Assembly: GCF_018260555.1 (NCBI RefSeq)
Contig: NZ_JAGLBB010000019.1
Location: forward strand, 1 to 44,747
DNA length: 44,747 nucleotides
Direction of reading: 5' to 3'
Origin: Deinococcus sp.
GTDB lineage: Bacteria > Deinococcota > Deinococci > Deinococcales > Deinococcaceae
A program made the position numbers and the translations under genes. Shown here piece after piece: positions 10,367-19,920 of this stretch (its first letter is position 1; every line of letters begins with the position of its first letter). The notes beneath the pieces are model-generated. The model did not search any database. It worked only from the letters and a program-made list of their open reading frames with translations, and was not told the DNA's origin.

Positions 10367-11976
10367 TTCAGGGCTCCGGCAGCGCGGGTGCTGCCCAGCG
10401 CGGCGGCCGTCTTCAGGGACGTGCGGGCATCGGCTTCACGTGTCTGGGCGCGCTGGGACAGGCCCAGCTGGAACCAGGCCTCGGGGGTTTTGGGGTTGTC
10501 ACTGACGAGTCCCCGCAGGACCGCTTCCGCTTCCGGGTAACGGGCGCTGGCGAGCAGGGCACTGGCGAGGTTCAGGCGGGCGGTGGGCGTGGGGTTCAGT
10601 TTCACGCTCTCGCTCAGGGCGGCTGCGGCGGCCGGGTAGTCCTTGTGCGCGTAGGCGCTCAGGCCCAGCCACAGGGTCGTGTCGGCGCTGGGGGCGCGCG
10701 TCTGGCTGGAGGTCAGGGCCTTGATGGCCTGCGGGTACTGCCCCTGGCGGTACGCGGCGACGCCCTGCACGAACAGCGCGCGGGCCAGGGTGGCGTCGTC
10801 CGGGCGCAGCGTGAGGGCCCGCGCGGCGTCCCGGGCAGCCTCGGTGTTCTGGTTGAGGGTCAGGCGCACGCCGGCCAGCGCGGCGCGGTAGGCGGCATTG
10901 TCCGGGGCGAGTTTCACGGCGTTCTGGTAGAAGCTCAGGGCGCCGGGCCGGTCGCCGCGCAGGGCGCGCAGTTCGCCCACCCGGGCGAAGGCGGCGGCGT
11001 TGCGGCCGTCCTCGCGGGTGGCGTCCTGCGCGGCAAACACGGCGGCGCGCGTGTCGCTCACGGCCAGAATGTCGGCCTTGCGCAGCAGCAGTGTGGCGCG
11101 GTCGCTGCCGTTGGCGGCGCGGGGCACGGCGGCGTCCAGTTCCCGCGTGGCGCGGTCCGGCAGGCCCTGCGCGACGTAGATGTCGGCCAGCAGCAGCGCG
11201 GCGTCCAGGCGGGCGGGCGCCCTGGCCAGCAGGGCGTACACGCCGGGCAGCGCGGCACTCCCCTGACCGCTGAGGGTCCGGGCCTGCGCGAGGCGGAACT
11301 GCACGTCCAGATTCTGCGGGTCCAGCGTGCCCATGGTGGCCAGCGTGCCACTCAGGGCGGCGAAATCAGCCTTGCGGGTCTGCTCCGTGGCCAGCGCCTC
11401 GAGGACCTGCTGCTGCGCGGCGGGACTGGCCTGATTCTTCATCAGGCCGGCGGCCTGCCCGTACAGTGTGAGGGCCTGCTCGTGGTTGCCGGCGCGGGTG
11501 GCGATCACGCCCAGGTTGTACGGGCCCTCGAAGCGGGTGGGTGCCAGCGCCGCGAACTGGGTGAATTCGAAGGCGGCGCCCTTGTCGTCGTTCTGGGCGA
11601 GCAGCACCAGCCCCAGCCCGAAGTGCGGGGCGGGGTTGGTGTAGTTCTGGGTGATCAGCGCCTCGAAGGCTGCGCGGGCCTGCGGGTAGCGGCGGGCCTG
11701 GAACGCGGCCTGCGCGGCTTCCAGCTGGGTCTGCTGTTCGGCGGTCAGGGGCGTGACTGCCACGGCAGGTACGCTGGTACCCGCGCTGCTGGACGGCGTG
11801 CCCGGGTCGGCGGGCGTGGCGGGAAGGTTCACTTTCGGAAGGGCGGACGTACCGGCAGAGGTCAGGGTATGCTGAATCCCGGCCGCTCCCACCGTCTCGA
11901 TCATGGTCTGAGCGGCGCTGTGACTGGCAAGGGCCAGCGTCAGGCCCAGCAGAACGGAACGTGTGTATTGAGTCAC
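10363..11976 (-). CDS. Exported tetratricopeptide-repeat protein
   Basis: Predicted 537-residue protein. A signal peptide (SVLLGLTLALASHSAAQ) is followed by a low-complexity spacer and then about ten TPR-like helical repeats from residue 75 to the end, for example AAFQARRYPQARAAFEALI, NHEQALTLYGQAAGL, YPQAIKALTSSQTRAP and RYPEAEAVLRGLVSDNPKTP. It probably works as a scaffold outside the cytoplasmic membrane. The start is GTG at 11976 with AGGAGG eight bases upstream. It heads an operon with the SPOR protein (ATGA overlap) and Rex. The partner cannot be told from sequence; the SPOR neighbour suggests a cell-envelope or division role. Confidence 0.82.
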   Translation of the reverse strand: MTQYTRSVLLGLTLALASHSAAQTMIETVGAAGIQHTLTSAGTSALPKVNLPATPADPGTPSSSAGTSVPAVAVTPLTAEQQTQLEAAQAAFQARRYPQARAAFEALITQNYTNPAPHFGLGLVLLAQNDDKGAAFEFTQFAALAPTRFEGPYNLGVIATRAGNHEQALTLYGQAAGLMKNQASPAAQQQVLEALATEQTRKADFAALSGTLATMGTLDPQNLDVQFRLAQARTLSGQGSAALPGVYALLARAPARLDAALLLADIYVAQGLPDRATRELDAAVPRAANGSDRATLLLRKADILAVSDTRAAVFAAQDATREDGRNAAAFARVGELRALRGDRPGALSFYQNAVKLAPDNAAYRAALAGVRLTLNQNTEAARDAARALTLRPDDATLARALFVQGVAAYRQGQYPQAIKALTSSQTRAPSADTTLWLGLSAYAHKDYPAAAAALSESVKLNPTPTARLNLASALLASARYPEAEAVLRGLVSDNPKTPEAWFQLGLSQRAQTREADARTSLKTAAALGSTRAAGALK

Positions 11977-12018
11977 CTTGATGGCCTCCTGATGTTCGGA
12001 AACGCGAGTAGCGTAGCA

Positions 12019-12148
12019 TTAAGTACACTGCGTTTATCTTGTAGATAAACCGCGCGAAGCGCGTAGCAGAAGAAAGTACGTTGGAGCGGGAATGGAGAGG
12101 TTCCGGTGCTTTCCCGGCATGGCGCCATGTGAGCTTCAAGGTACTTAA
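12019..12148. mobile_element. 130-bp MITE-like element, copy 2 (inverted relative to copy 1)
   Basis: Begins TTAAGTACACTGCG and ends AAGGTACTTAA; its reverse complement equals the element at 8264-8392 except for one internal base and the last end base. It lies about 40 bp upstream of the TPR gene start, so the two copies bracket the whole TPR-SPOR-Rex operon in inverted orientation. Confidence 0.8.
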
Positions 12149-12209
12149 CCTCTATCGGGACCCTTACTCATGCGCCTGCCGCGCGTGCGTCCGGCGCGGC
12201 GCACCCATG

Positions 12210-13265
<1,056 letters not shown>

Positions 13266-13277
13266 GGTGACAGTGTA
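13266..13277 (-). promoter_or_regulatory. Leaderless -10 box of rlmN
   Basis: On the minus strand TACACT (13277-13272) is followed by GTCACC and the ATG at 13265. Confidence 0.6.
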
Positions 13278-13346
13278 CGGGGCGGGCGACTCCCCTTCCG
13301 TGAGCCGCATCCTCCCTACCGGCCGACCCCCCCCCGCGCCCCCCGG

Positions 13347-14288
13347 TCAGGCTGGCGTGACCCGGCCCCCCACCCAGACCTCGGTGCCCCCGTCGGCCGG
13401 GGCGTACTGGGCGCTCAGGCGGGCAGGCTGACCGGGCCGCCGCTGCGCCGCGCGGATCAGGGTACTGTCGGCCGGGAGGCGGCCCAGGTGACCCAGCACG
13501 CCGGTCAGGCAGGCCAGCATGTTGCTGCTCGCGGCGTCCTCGCTAAAGCCCTTGAGCGGCCCGAACGCGCGGAAACTCACGTCCGCGCGGGCCGGGCCGC
13601 CCACGCAGAACAGGATCAGGCCAGTCGTGCCGGTCGCGCGGTTCACGGCGCTCACGGCCGCGTCGTCCGGCACGAAGGCGTCCAGCGCGCCCAGGTCCGC
13701 GACCCCTGCCACCAGATTCGGGCGGCCCGTCCCGGCCACCCAGGCAGGCTGGGCAGGGGAGAGGCCCGGTCCCGACGGGGCCAGCACCGACAACTCCAGC
13801 ACCGACAACTCCAGCACCGACAGGTCGGCCGTGACTGCCTGCACCGTCACCACGCCCTGACGCAGCAGCCACTCGCCGCCGCACAACTGAGCCATCTGTA
13901 CCTCGACGCCCGCCTCCGGGTCGCCCTGCGTGACCTCCACCACGTCCAGCAGACTCCCTGGTCCCTGCAGGGTACTCAGGGCAGCCACGGCGGCGCTGTC
14001 GCTGCTGCCCTTCTCGCGCTCAGGCGTGAACACCCGCAGCCTCAGGCCCGTCGGGTCGGCGGCCTGCACGAACACGCTCAGGGGCGCCCCCGAGGCGGCG
14101 GCCCGCGCCTGCTCGTCCCCGGCGTCCAGAAAGACCGCCACCTGTTTGCCTCCGCTGCCGTCCGGCGTGCTGAAGACCCGGCGCAGCGTCGGCCCGGCCG
14201 GGGGGCGGGTGGCTGTCCCAGGCGGGGTCACACTGTTCCGGGTGTCGGGGGCGGATGTGGCGCCGGGCGGGGTGTCCTGGGGACTCAT
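13347..14288 (-). CDS. PhzF-like protein with degenerate active-site motifs
   Basis: Predicted 313-residue protein resembling the PhzF/DapF-fold isomerase family. Recognisable pieces are LRRVFSTPDGSGGKQVAVFLD at the N-terminus, LRLRVFTPEREKG near residue 85, and VSFRAFGPLKGFSEDAASSNMLACLTGVLGHLG near residue 235. The family's key motifs are altered: the GNPAAVV loop reads GGKQVAV, the SETAFV segment with the catalytic Glu reads APLSVFV, the FAGHP motif is absent (KGSSDSAAV), and EDPATGSA reads EDAASSNM. It may be a pseudoenzyme. Residues LSVLELSVLELSVL come from a 15-bp tandem repeat. The start overlaps the upstream DUF1990 stop as ATGA, so the two are co-translated. Confidence 0.6.
   Translation of the reverse strand: MSPQDTPPGATSAPDTRNSVTPPGTATRPPAGPTLRRVFSTPDGSGGKQVAVFLDAGDEQARAAASGAPLSVFVQAADPTGLRLRVFTPEREKGSSDSAAVAALSTLQGPGSLLDVVEVTQGDPEAGVEVQMAQLCGGEWLLRQGVVTVQAVTADLSVLELSVLELSVLAPSGPGLSPAQPAWVAGTGRPNLVAGVADLGALDAFVPDDAAVSAVNRATGTTGLILFCVGGPARADVSFRAFGPLKGFSEDAASSNMLACLTGVLGHLGRLPADSTLIRAAQRRPGQPARLSAQYAPADGGTEVWVGGRVTPA
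13781..13825. repeat. 15-bp tandem repeat inside the PhzF-like gene
   Basis: CCAGCACCGACAACT occurs three times in a row (the third copy ends CAGGT). The unit is a multiple of three and adds copies of LSVLE without breaking the frame, so copy number may vary between strains. Confidence 0.75.
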
Positions 14289-14836
14289 GGCTGCATTCTT
14301 GCGGAAACGGCGGCCCTCATGGCCCGGAGGTACCGACGCCCGCCCAGTCGCTGCGCCCACTCGGCCACGGGCCGCGCCAGCCGGGTCAGGGGCAATCCGG
14401 GACGACTGACGGTCCGCAGGGTGAACGACACCCGGTCGTCCGCGTGCCACTCGACCAGAAACAGTTCATGGCCGCGCACCGGGTGGCCCGGCAGGGTGAC
14501 GTACGTAAAGCCCCAGCGGCGCGGCTCATCAATCACCTGCGTGACCCGGCAGCCGAACACCACGCACACGGGACTGGTCCGGCTGGCCTGAAGGCAGACC
14601 AGCACGGTCAGGTCCGGCGCGGGGGGTCGGTCGTCCGGGTACAGGCGCAGCCCGCCGGACCGGTGCGTCGCCCAGTGGGCCAGGGCTTCGCGGGCCGCCA
14701 GGAATGCCGCCGGACCGTGCCCGACCGTCACCTGCCCGTGCCCGACCCGGCCTGTCTCCACCGTCTGGGGGGCCAGGCTCTGCAAGCGCGCCCGCACGCG
14801 TTCCAGGGCGGCGGGCGAGGCGCGGATCAGCTGCAT
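14285..14836 (-). CDS. DUF1990 family protein
   Basis: Predicted 183-residue cytoplasmic protein. The pattern RRWGFTYVTLPGHPVRGHE, FLVEWHADDRVSFTLRTVSRPG and LARPVAEWAQRLGGRRYLRAMR matches the DUF1990 family, whose function is not established. TAGACT lies seven bases before the ATG at 14836, so the mRNA is probably leaderless. The stop overlaps the start of the PhzF-like gene. It lies 31 bp after homocitrate synthase on the same strand but has its own -10 box. Confidence 0.8.
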   Translation of the reverse strand: MQLIRASPAALERVRARLQSLAPQTVETGRVGHGQVTVGHGPAAFLAAREALAHWATHRSGGLRLYPDDRPPAPDLTVLVCLQASRTSPVCVVFGCRVTQVIDEPRRWGFTYVTLPGHPVRGHELFLVEWHADDRVSFTLRTVSRPGLPLTRLARPVAEWAQRLGGRRYLRAMRAAVSARMQP

Positions 14837-14849
14837 GGTGCGCAGTCTA
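14837..14849 (-). promoter_or_regulatory. Leaderless -10 box of the DUF1990 gene
   Basis: On the minus strand TAGACT (14849-14844) is followed by seven bases and ATG at 14836. It lies in the 31-bp gap after the homocitrate synthase stop. Confidence 0.6.
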
Positions 14850-14867
14850 CCGGCCGGGCCACTGAGG

Positions 14868-16055
<1,188 letters not shown>

Positions 16056-16088
16056 GGGGGCTGCCTCTCGGGGCATATTCTGCGGGGA

Positions 16089-16108
16089 TGCTTGATGAAT
16101 GTCAAGCA
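16089..16108 (-). promoter_or_regulatory. 20-bp operator-like dyad over the homocitrate synthase promoter
   Basis: TGCTTGA-N6-TCAAGCA is a perfect 7-bp inverted repeat. On the minus strand it contains TTGACA (16105-16100), a consensus -35, with CAGAAT 17 bp further on as a possible -10. A repressor bound here would block the promoter, which fits feedback control by a lysine-pathway signal. The regulator is unknown. Confidence 0.55.
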
Positions 16109-16208
16109 AAAAGGTTAAATAGATATCAAATGATAAGATATGTGGAAGCTCCCCGGCGCGGGGGCGGGCGCGGGCCTGCGGATGGTCCGCGCCTCTGCGC
16201 GGCGCCTG

Positions 16209-16345
16209 ATACGGACTGCCGCTCCACTGCGCCACAGTCGGAAGGGCGCCGCCTGCGGCTCCATACCGCGAAGGGGCGTATGCCCTTCCTCCTCGCATCC
16301 GCTCGGATTGATTCGGAACAGCGGCGAATCAATCGCAGTCCGTAT
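16209..16345. repeat. Full-length ATACGGACT-family MITE-like repeat
   Basis: Starts ATACGGACTGC and ends GCAGTCCGTAT, perfect 11-bp terminal inverted repeats. The interior has GGATTGATTCG...CGAATCAATC, a second hairpin. This is the best-preserved long copy (137 bp). Together with the fragment at 16361-16397 it fills most of the 379-bp gap between homocitrate synthase and the MATE gene. Confidence 0.8.
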
Positions 16346-16360
16346 GACACGAAAGGCGGT

Positions 16361-16397
16361 GGATTCGTGATGGCAGCGAATCAACCGGAATCCGTCT
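16361..16397. repeat. Right-end fragment of the same repeat family
   Basis: GGATTCGTGATGGCAGCGAATCAACC followed by GGAATCCGTCT matches the right half of the copies ending at 18092 and 19920. It is 15 bp after the full copy and about 25 bp before the MATE promoter. Confidence 0.55.
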
Positions 16398-16421
16398 GAT
16401 CCCACCCTGAAGCCGCCGGTG

Positions 16422-16434
16422 TACCGTGGACACC
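16422..16434 (+). promoter_or_regulatory. Leaderless -10 box of the MATE gene
   Basis: TACCGT (16422-16427), seven bases, then ATG at 16435. It overlaps the alternative GTG at 16426, arguing against that start. Confidence 0.5.
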
Positions 16435-17838
16435 ATGTCGTCCGTGATCGCCAGCCGCCCCGCCACTGAATCGATCAAGAGTCCGGGCCGCGAAATTGCC
16501 GCCATTGCCGTACCCGTCAGCCTGGAAATGGTGATCCAGCTCGTCCTGACCTTCATCAACCAGATCATCGTCGGCACGCTCGGCGCGGTCGCGGTGGCCG
16601 CCGTGGGCCTCAGCGGCAGCCTCGGCTTCCTGTTCTTCGTCACCCTCGGCGCGCTCGGCAGCGGCACCAGCATCCTCATTGCCCGCCGCGCCGGGGCCAG
16701 CGACCAGACCGGCATCAACCAGACCCTGACCGTCACCGTCGCCATCAGCTTCCTGGCTGCCGCCCTCCTGACCGTCCCGGTCGTCCTGGGGGCCGGTACG
16801 CTTCTGGCCCTGGCCGGCGGCACGCAGGCCGTCACCCGCGCGGCCACCCCCTACATGCAGGTCAGCATGCTCGCCCTGATCCCCGGCAGCCTCGCGTGGA
16901 TTCTCAGCGGCGCGCTGCGCTCCCTCGGGCACGCCCGCACCCCCCTGGTGGCCACCATCATCACCGTGATGGTCGAGAGCCTTCTGGCATACGGCCTGGT
17001 GTTCGGGGTCGGCCCGCTCCCGAAGCTCGGGGTGGTCGGCGCGGCCTGGGCACTCGTGACGGCCAATACCCTGAAAGTCGCGCTGCTGGCCTACCAGATC
17101 TACGGCCCGCGCCACCTTGCCGCGCTCACCCTGCCCCCCCGGGCTGCGTGGCGGACCATCGCCGCGCCCCTGCTGATCACCAGCGCCCCCATCGCGGTGA
17201 CCGAGTTCGCCTGGAGTCTCGGCGGGTTCCTGTACGCCGCCGTGTTCGCCCGCGTCGGCACCGAGGCGCTCGCGGCCAGCCAGATCGTCGGCACGCTCGA
17301 AGGCATTTTCATCGTGGGGTCCTTCGGCCTGATGAGCGCCGCCACCGTCTTCATCGGCCGCTCGCTGGGCGCGGGCGACGCCGCCTCCGCGCAACTCTGG
17401 CTTTCACGCATCAGCCGCGCCGGTATCGTCACCGGCCTCGGCTTCGGCGCGCTGTTCGCCGTGAGTGCCTTCCTGGTCCCCGGCCTGTTCCCGAACGTCG
17501 GCGCGGACGTGCACCGCATCGCCCTGATCGGCATCCTGATCAGCGCCGTCACGCAGGTCGTCAAGGTCCGCAACATGATCATCGGAGGTGGCGTCCTGCC
17601 CGGCGCCGCAGACGGCAAGGGTGTGATCATCGGTGACGTCGTCAGTTCCTTTGTCGTCGGACTGCCACTGGCCATCGGCCTGGGCCTGTACTCCCCGCTG
17701 GGCGTGTGGGGCGTCTTCCTGGCCCGTACCGCCGACGAGACCGTGAAAGTCCTGATCTTCGAATGGAGACGCCGCCGCATCAACTGGGACAGACTCGCCC
17801 AGGAGCAGCGGGGCAAGGACGTGGCCGCCGCCCACTGA
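16435..17838 (+). CDS. MATE family multidrug/metabolite exporter
   Basis: Predicted 467-residue integral membrane protein with about 12 hydrophobic segments in two homologous halves. IAVPVSLEMVIQLVLTFINQIIVGTLG near residue 20 is the first MATE helix pair, and the second half begins near ITSAPIAVTEFAWSLGGFLYAAVFARVGTEALAASQIVGTLEG around residue 243. Length fits the family (about 450-480). It should export organic cations or metabolites in exchange for H+ or Na+; substrate unknown. It stands alone between repeat clusters and has a leaderless-type -10 box. Confidence 0.88.
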   Translation: MSSVIASRPATESIKSPGREIAAIAVPVSLEMVIQLVLTFINQIIVGTLGAVAVAAVGLSGSLGFLFFVTLGALGSGTSILIARRAGASDQTGINQTLTVTVAISFLAAALLTVPVVLGAGTLLALAGGTQAVTRAATPYMQVSMLALIPGSLAWILSGALRSLGHARTPLVATIITVMVESLLAYGLVFGVGPLPKLGVVGAAWALVTANTLKVALLAYQIYGPRHLAALTLPPRAAWRTIAAPLLITSAPIAVTEFAWSLGGFLYAAVFARVGTEALAASQIVGTLEGIFIVGSFGLMSAATVFIGRSLGAGDAASAQLWLSRISRAGIVTGLGFGALFAVSAFLVPGLFPNVGADVHRIALIGILISAVTQVVKVRNMIIGGGVLPGAADGKGVIIGDVVSSFVVGLPLAIGLGLYSPLGVWGVFLARTADETVKVLIFEWRRRRINWDRLAQEQRGKDVAAAH

Positions 17839-17857
17839 AGACGGCAGTAGGAGCAAC

Positions 17858-17943
17858 ATACGGATGCCGCTCTGCTCCCATCCGCTGTGCCGCGCCGCTC
17901 TCCGGGGCCGCCCGGATTGAATGGGGTGGTTGCCCCCCATCCC
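17858..17943. repeat. Degenerate copy of the ATACGGACT repeat family
   Basis: Begins ATACGGATGCCGCT and contains CCCGGATTGAATGGGG...CCCCCCATCC, the inner hairpin of the family. The right terminus is not recognisable. It lies 20 bp after the MATE stop and may terminate that transcript. Confidence 0.5.
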
Positions 17944-17958
17944 ACCGGCGTCTGTCTT

Positions 17959-18092
17959 ATACGGACCGATCTCCATTCCACCACCGTCGGAAAAGCGCCG
18001 CCTGCGGCTCCATATCGCCCAATCCGTCTGCTGTTCCTACTGGTATCTGCTCGGATCGATTCGGAAGTCGCCGAATCAAGCGGAATCCGTAT
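17959..18092. repeat. ATACGGACT-family repeat ending at the ABC ATPase stop codon
   Basis: Starts ATACGGACC and ends GGAATCCGTAT. The interior matches the 16209 copy (GTCGGAAAAGCGCCGCCTG; GGATCGATTCGG...CGAATCAAGC). On the minus strand the ABC ATPase stop TAA (18094-18092) runs straight into the repeat end (TAATACGGATTCC), so the element either landed at the stop codon or supplied it. Confidence 0.7.
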
Positions 18093-18847
18093 TACCCCTC
18101 GTCTTCCAGCGTGCGGCGCAGGTCTTCCAGGCTGACACTCCTGGCGGGGGCGTCCAGGGCCACCTGACCGCCGCGCAGCGCCACGACCCGCTGACCCAGG
18201 TGCAGGGCTTCTTCCAGCTGGTGCGTGACGAACACGACCGTCACCTTGTGCTGCCACCACAGGGCCAGCAGTTCGTCCGCCAGGGCGGTGCGGGTGGCGT
18301 GGTCCAGGGCGCTGAACGGTTCGTCGAGCAGCAACAGGCCCGGCTGGATGGCGAGCGCGCGGGCCAGGGCGACGCGCTGGCGCTGCCCGCCGCTCAGTTC
18401 GTGCGGGCGGCGTGACTCGAATCCGGCAAGGCCCACCTGCCGCAGCGTGTCGGTCACGCGCGCCGCCCGCTCCGCGCGGTTCAGGCCGCGCAGGCCAAAG
18501 CCCACGTTCCCCGCGACGGTCAACCACGGGAACAGCGCCGCTTCCTGCTGCACCAGCGTCAGTCGCGGGTGCGGACCCCGGACGACCTCGCCGCCCAGCG
18601 TGATCTGCCCCGAGCGGGGCCGCAGGAACCCGGCCAGCAGGCTCAGCAGGGTGCTCTTGCCGCTACCGGACGGTCCGACCACGCACAGGAACTCCCCGGC
18701 GGGCACGTCCAGCGTGAGGGGACCCACGCCGACCCCGGCGCGTCGGCGCGACGGGTAGCGGAAGGTCACGCCGTCCAGGGACAGGGGCGCGCCGCTGCGC
18801 GTGGTCGGGGGCGCCGGGCGGGCGCCAGCCTGAGCGGACGTGGTCAT
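18092..18847 (-). CDS. ABC transporter ATP-binding protein, sulfonate/nitrate/taurine type
   Basis: Predicted 251-residue cytoplasmic ATPase of an importer. Walker A is VGPSGSGKST near residue 56, the Q-loop lies in LVQQEAALFPWLTV, the signature is LSGGQRQRVALARAL, Walker B is LLLLDEPFSALD, and the switch His is in FVTHQLEEA. The order and the FPWLTV segment match the SsuB/TauB group. The start overlaps the permease stop as ATGA. The gene ends inside the terminal sequence of a repeat, so its last residues might differ from the ancestral ones. Confidence 0.9.
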   Translation of the reverse strand: MTTSAQAGARPAPPTTRSGAPLSLDGVTFRYPSRRRAGVGVGPLTLDVPAGEFLCVVGPSGSGKSTLLSLLAGFLRPRSGQITLGGEVVRGPHPRLTLVQQEAALFPWLTVAGNVGFGLRGLNRAERAARVTDTLRQVGLAGFESRRPHELSGGQRQRVALARALAIQPGLLLLDEPFSALDHATRTALADELLALWWQHKVTVVFVTHQLEEALHLGQRVVALRGGQVALDAPARSVSLEDLRRTLEDEG

Positions 18848-19680
18848 GCGGGCACCTCCAGACCGTAGTCCCGCCGGACGCGGGCCTCGGCGGAGCGCAG
18901 CAGCGTGTCGAACAGCCCGCCGATCACACCGATGATGATGATGGTCGCCAGGACCAGCGCGACGTTCGCGGTGTTCCGCCCGACTTCCAGTTGCTCGCCC
19001 AGGCTGGCCGCCCCGGCGATCAGCAGTTCCCCGCCGACCAGGGCGCGCCACGCGAAACTCCACGCGGTTCGCAGGCCAGTCAGGACGTTCGGCAGGCTGG
19101 CGGGCAGCAGCACCCGCAGGGTCAGGCCCAGCCCCCGCGTGCCCAGCGTGCGGCCCGCCACGCGCAGCGCCGGGGGCACGTTCAGCAGCGCGCCCGACAC
19201 GGCCAGCGCCACCGGGATGAACCCCTCCAGGATCACCACAAACAGCACGGCCCGCTCGTTCAGGCCGAAGAACAGAATCGCGAACGGCACGAACGCAATG
19301 CTCGGCACGCTCTGAATGCCGGTCAGGTACGCGCCCAGCGTGGCCCGCAGCGGCAGCCACGCCCCCATCAGCAGGCCCACCACGCCGCCCAGCAGCACGG
19401 CCAGCAGGTACCCGCTCAGCACGCGGCGCAGGCTGCCGCCAATAGCGGCCAGCAGTTTGCCGTCCTGCGGCCCGGTGCCCCACAGGCCGTAACTGACCTC
19501 GGTCCACACGGCCTGCGGGCCGGGGAACACGTACGGCGGGTACACCCTGAGCACGTCAGTGACAAGCCACCAGAGGCCCAGGATGACCAGCAGGCCAGCC
19601 ACCTGCCAGGACAGCACCCGCCAGCGGGGCGGTTGCCCGCCGGGAGGGGAAAGATCGGTTGAACGGTTGGCAGTGGTCAT
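18844..19680 (-). CDS. ABC transporter permease, sulfonate/nitrate/taurine type
   Basis: Predicted 278-residue inner-membrane permease with six hydrophobic segments. PYVFPGPQAVWTEV near residue 49 and the sequence from LGTRGLGLTLRVLLPASLPNVLTGLRTAWSFAWRALVGGEL near 185-225 (EAA loop that docks the ATPase) are typical of SsuC/TauC. It pairs with the overlapping ATPase gene and with the binding protein upstream at 19919-20908, separated by two repeat copies. Confidence 0.9.
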   Translation of the reverse strand: MTTANRSTDLSPPGGQPPRWRVLSWQVAGLLVILGLWWLVTDVLRVYPPYVFPGPQAVWTEVSYGLWGTGPQDGKLLAAIGGSLRRVLSGYLLAVLLGGVVGLLMGAWLPLRATLGAYLTGIQSVPSIAFVPFAILFFGLNERAVLFVVILEGFIPVALAVSGALLNVPPALRVAGRTLGTRGLGLTLRVLLPASLPNVLTGLRTAWSFAWRALVGGELLIAGAASLGEQLEVGRNTANVALVLATIIIIGVIGGLFDTLLRSAEARVRRDYGLEVPA

Positions 19681-19721
19681 GAACCTCCAGAAATGATCGG
19701 CGGGCGAGGCGCGCGGAAATG

Positions 19722-19820
19722 AGATGGACTGCGATTGATTCGGTGCAGTTTTGAATCAATCCGAGCGGATGCGAGTAGGAACAGCATACGAATTGGGCGG
19801 TATGGAGTCGCAGTCCGTAT
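19722..19820. repeat. ATACGGACT-family repeat, 99-bp short form
   Basis: Starts AGATGGACTGCGATTGATTC and ends GTCGCAGTCCGTAT, with GATTGATTC...GAATCAATC forming an inner hairpin. It directly abuts another copy at 19822, giving a tandem pair between the binding-protein and permease genes. Confidence 0.7.
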
Positions 19821-19821
19821 G

Positions 19822-19920
19822 AGACGGACGGCGATTGAAGGGGCAGCAAAGACCGTTCAATCCGAGCCAAGCGAGTGGGAATAACAGACGGGCTTTACGG
19901 TATACAGCGGAATCCGTCTT
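19822..19920. repeat. ATACGGACT-family repeat ending at the binding-protein stop codon
   Basis: Starts AGACGGACGGCGATTGAA and ends GGAATCCGTCTT. On the minus strand the stop TAA of the substrate-binding protein (19921-19919) continues directly into GACGGATTCC, the same stop/repeat overlap as at 18092. Confidence 0.7.

Noticed and set aside
10645..12048. 467-codon open frame on the plus strand
   Set aside because: Antisense of the TPR gene and running into the MITE-like element; no protein character.
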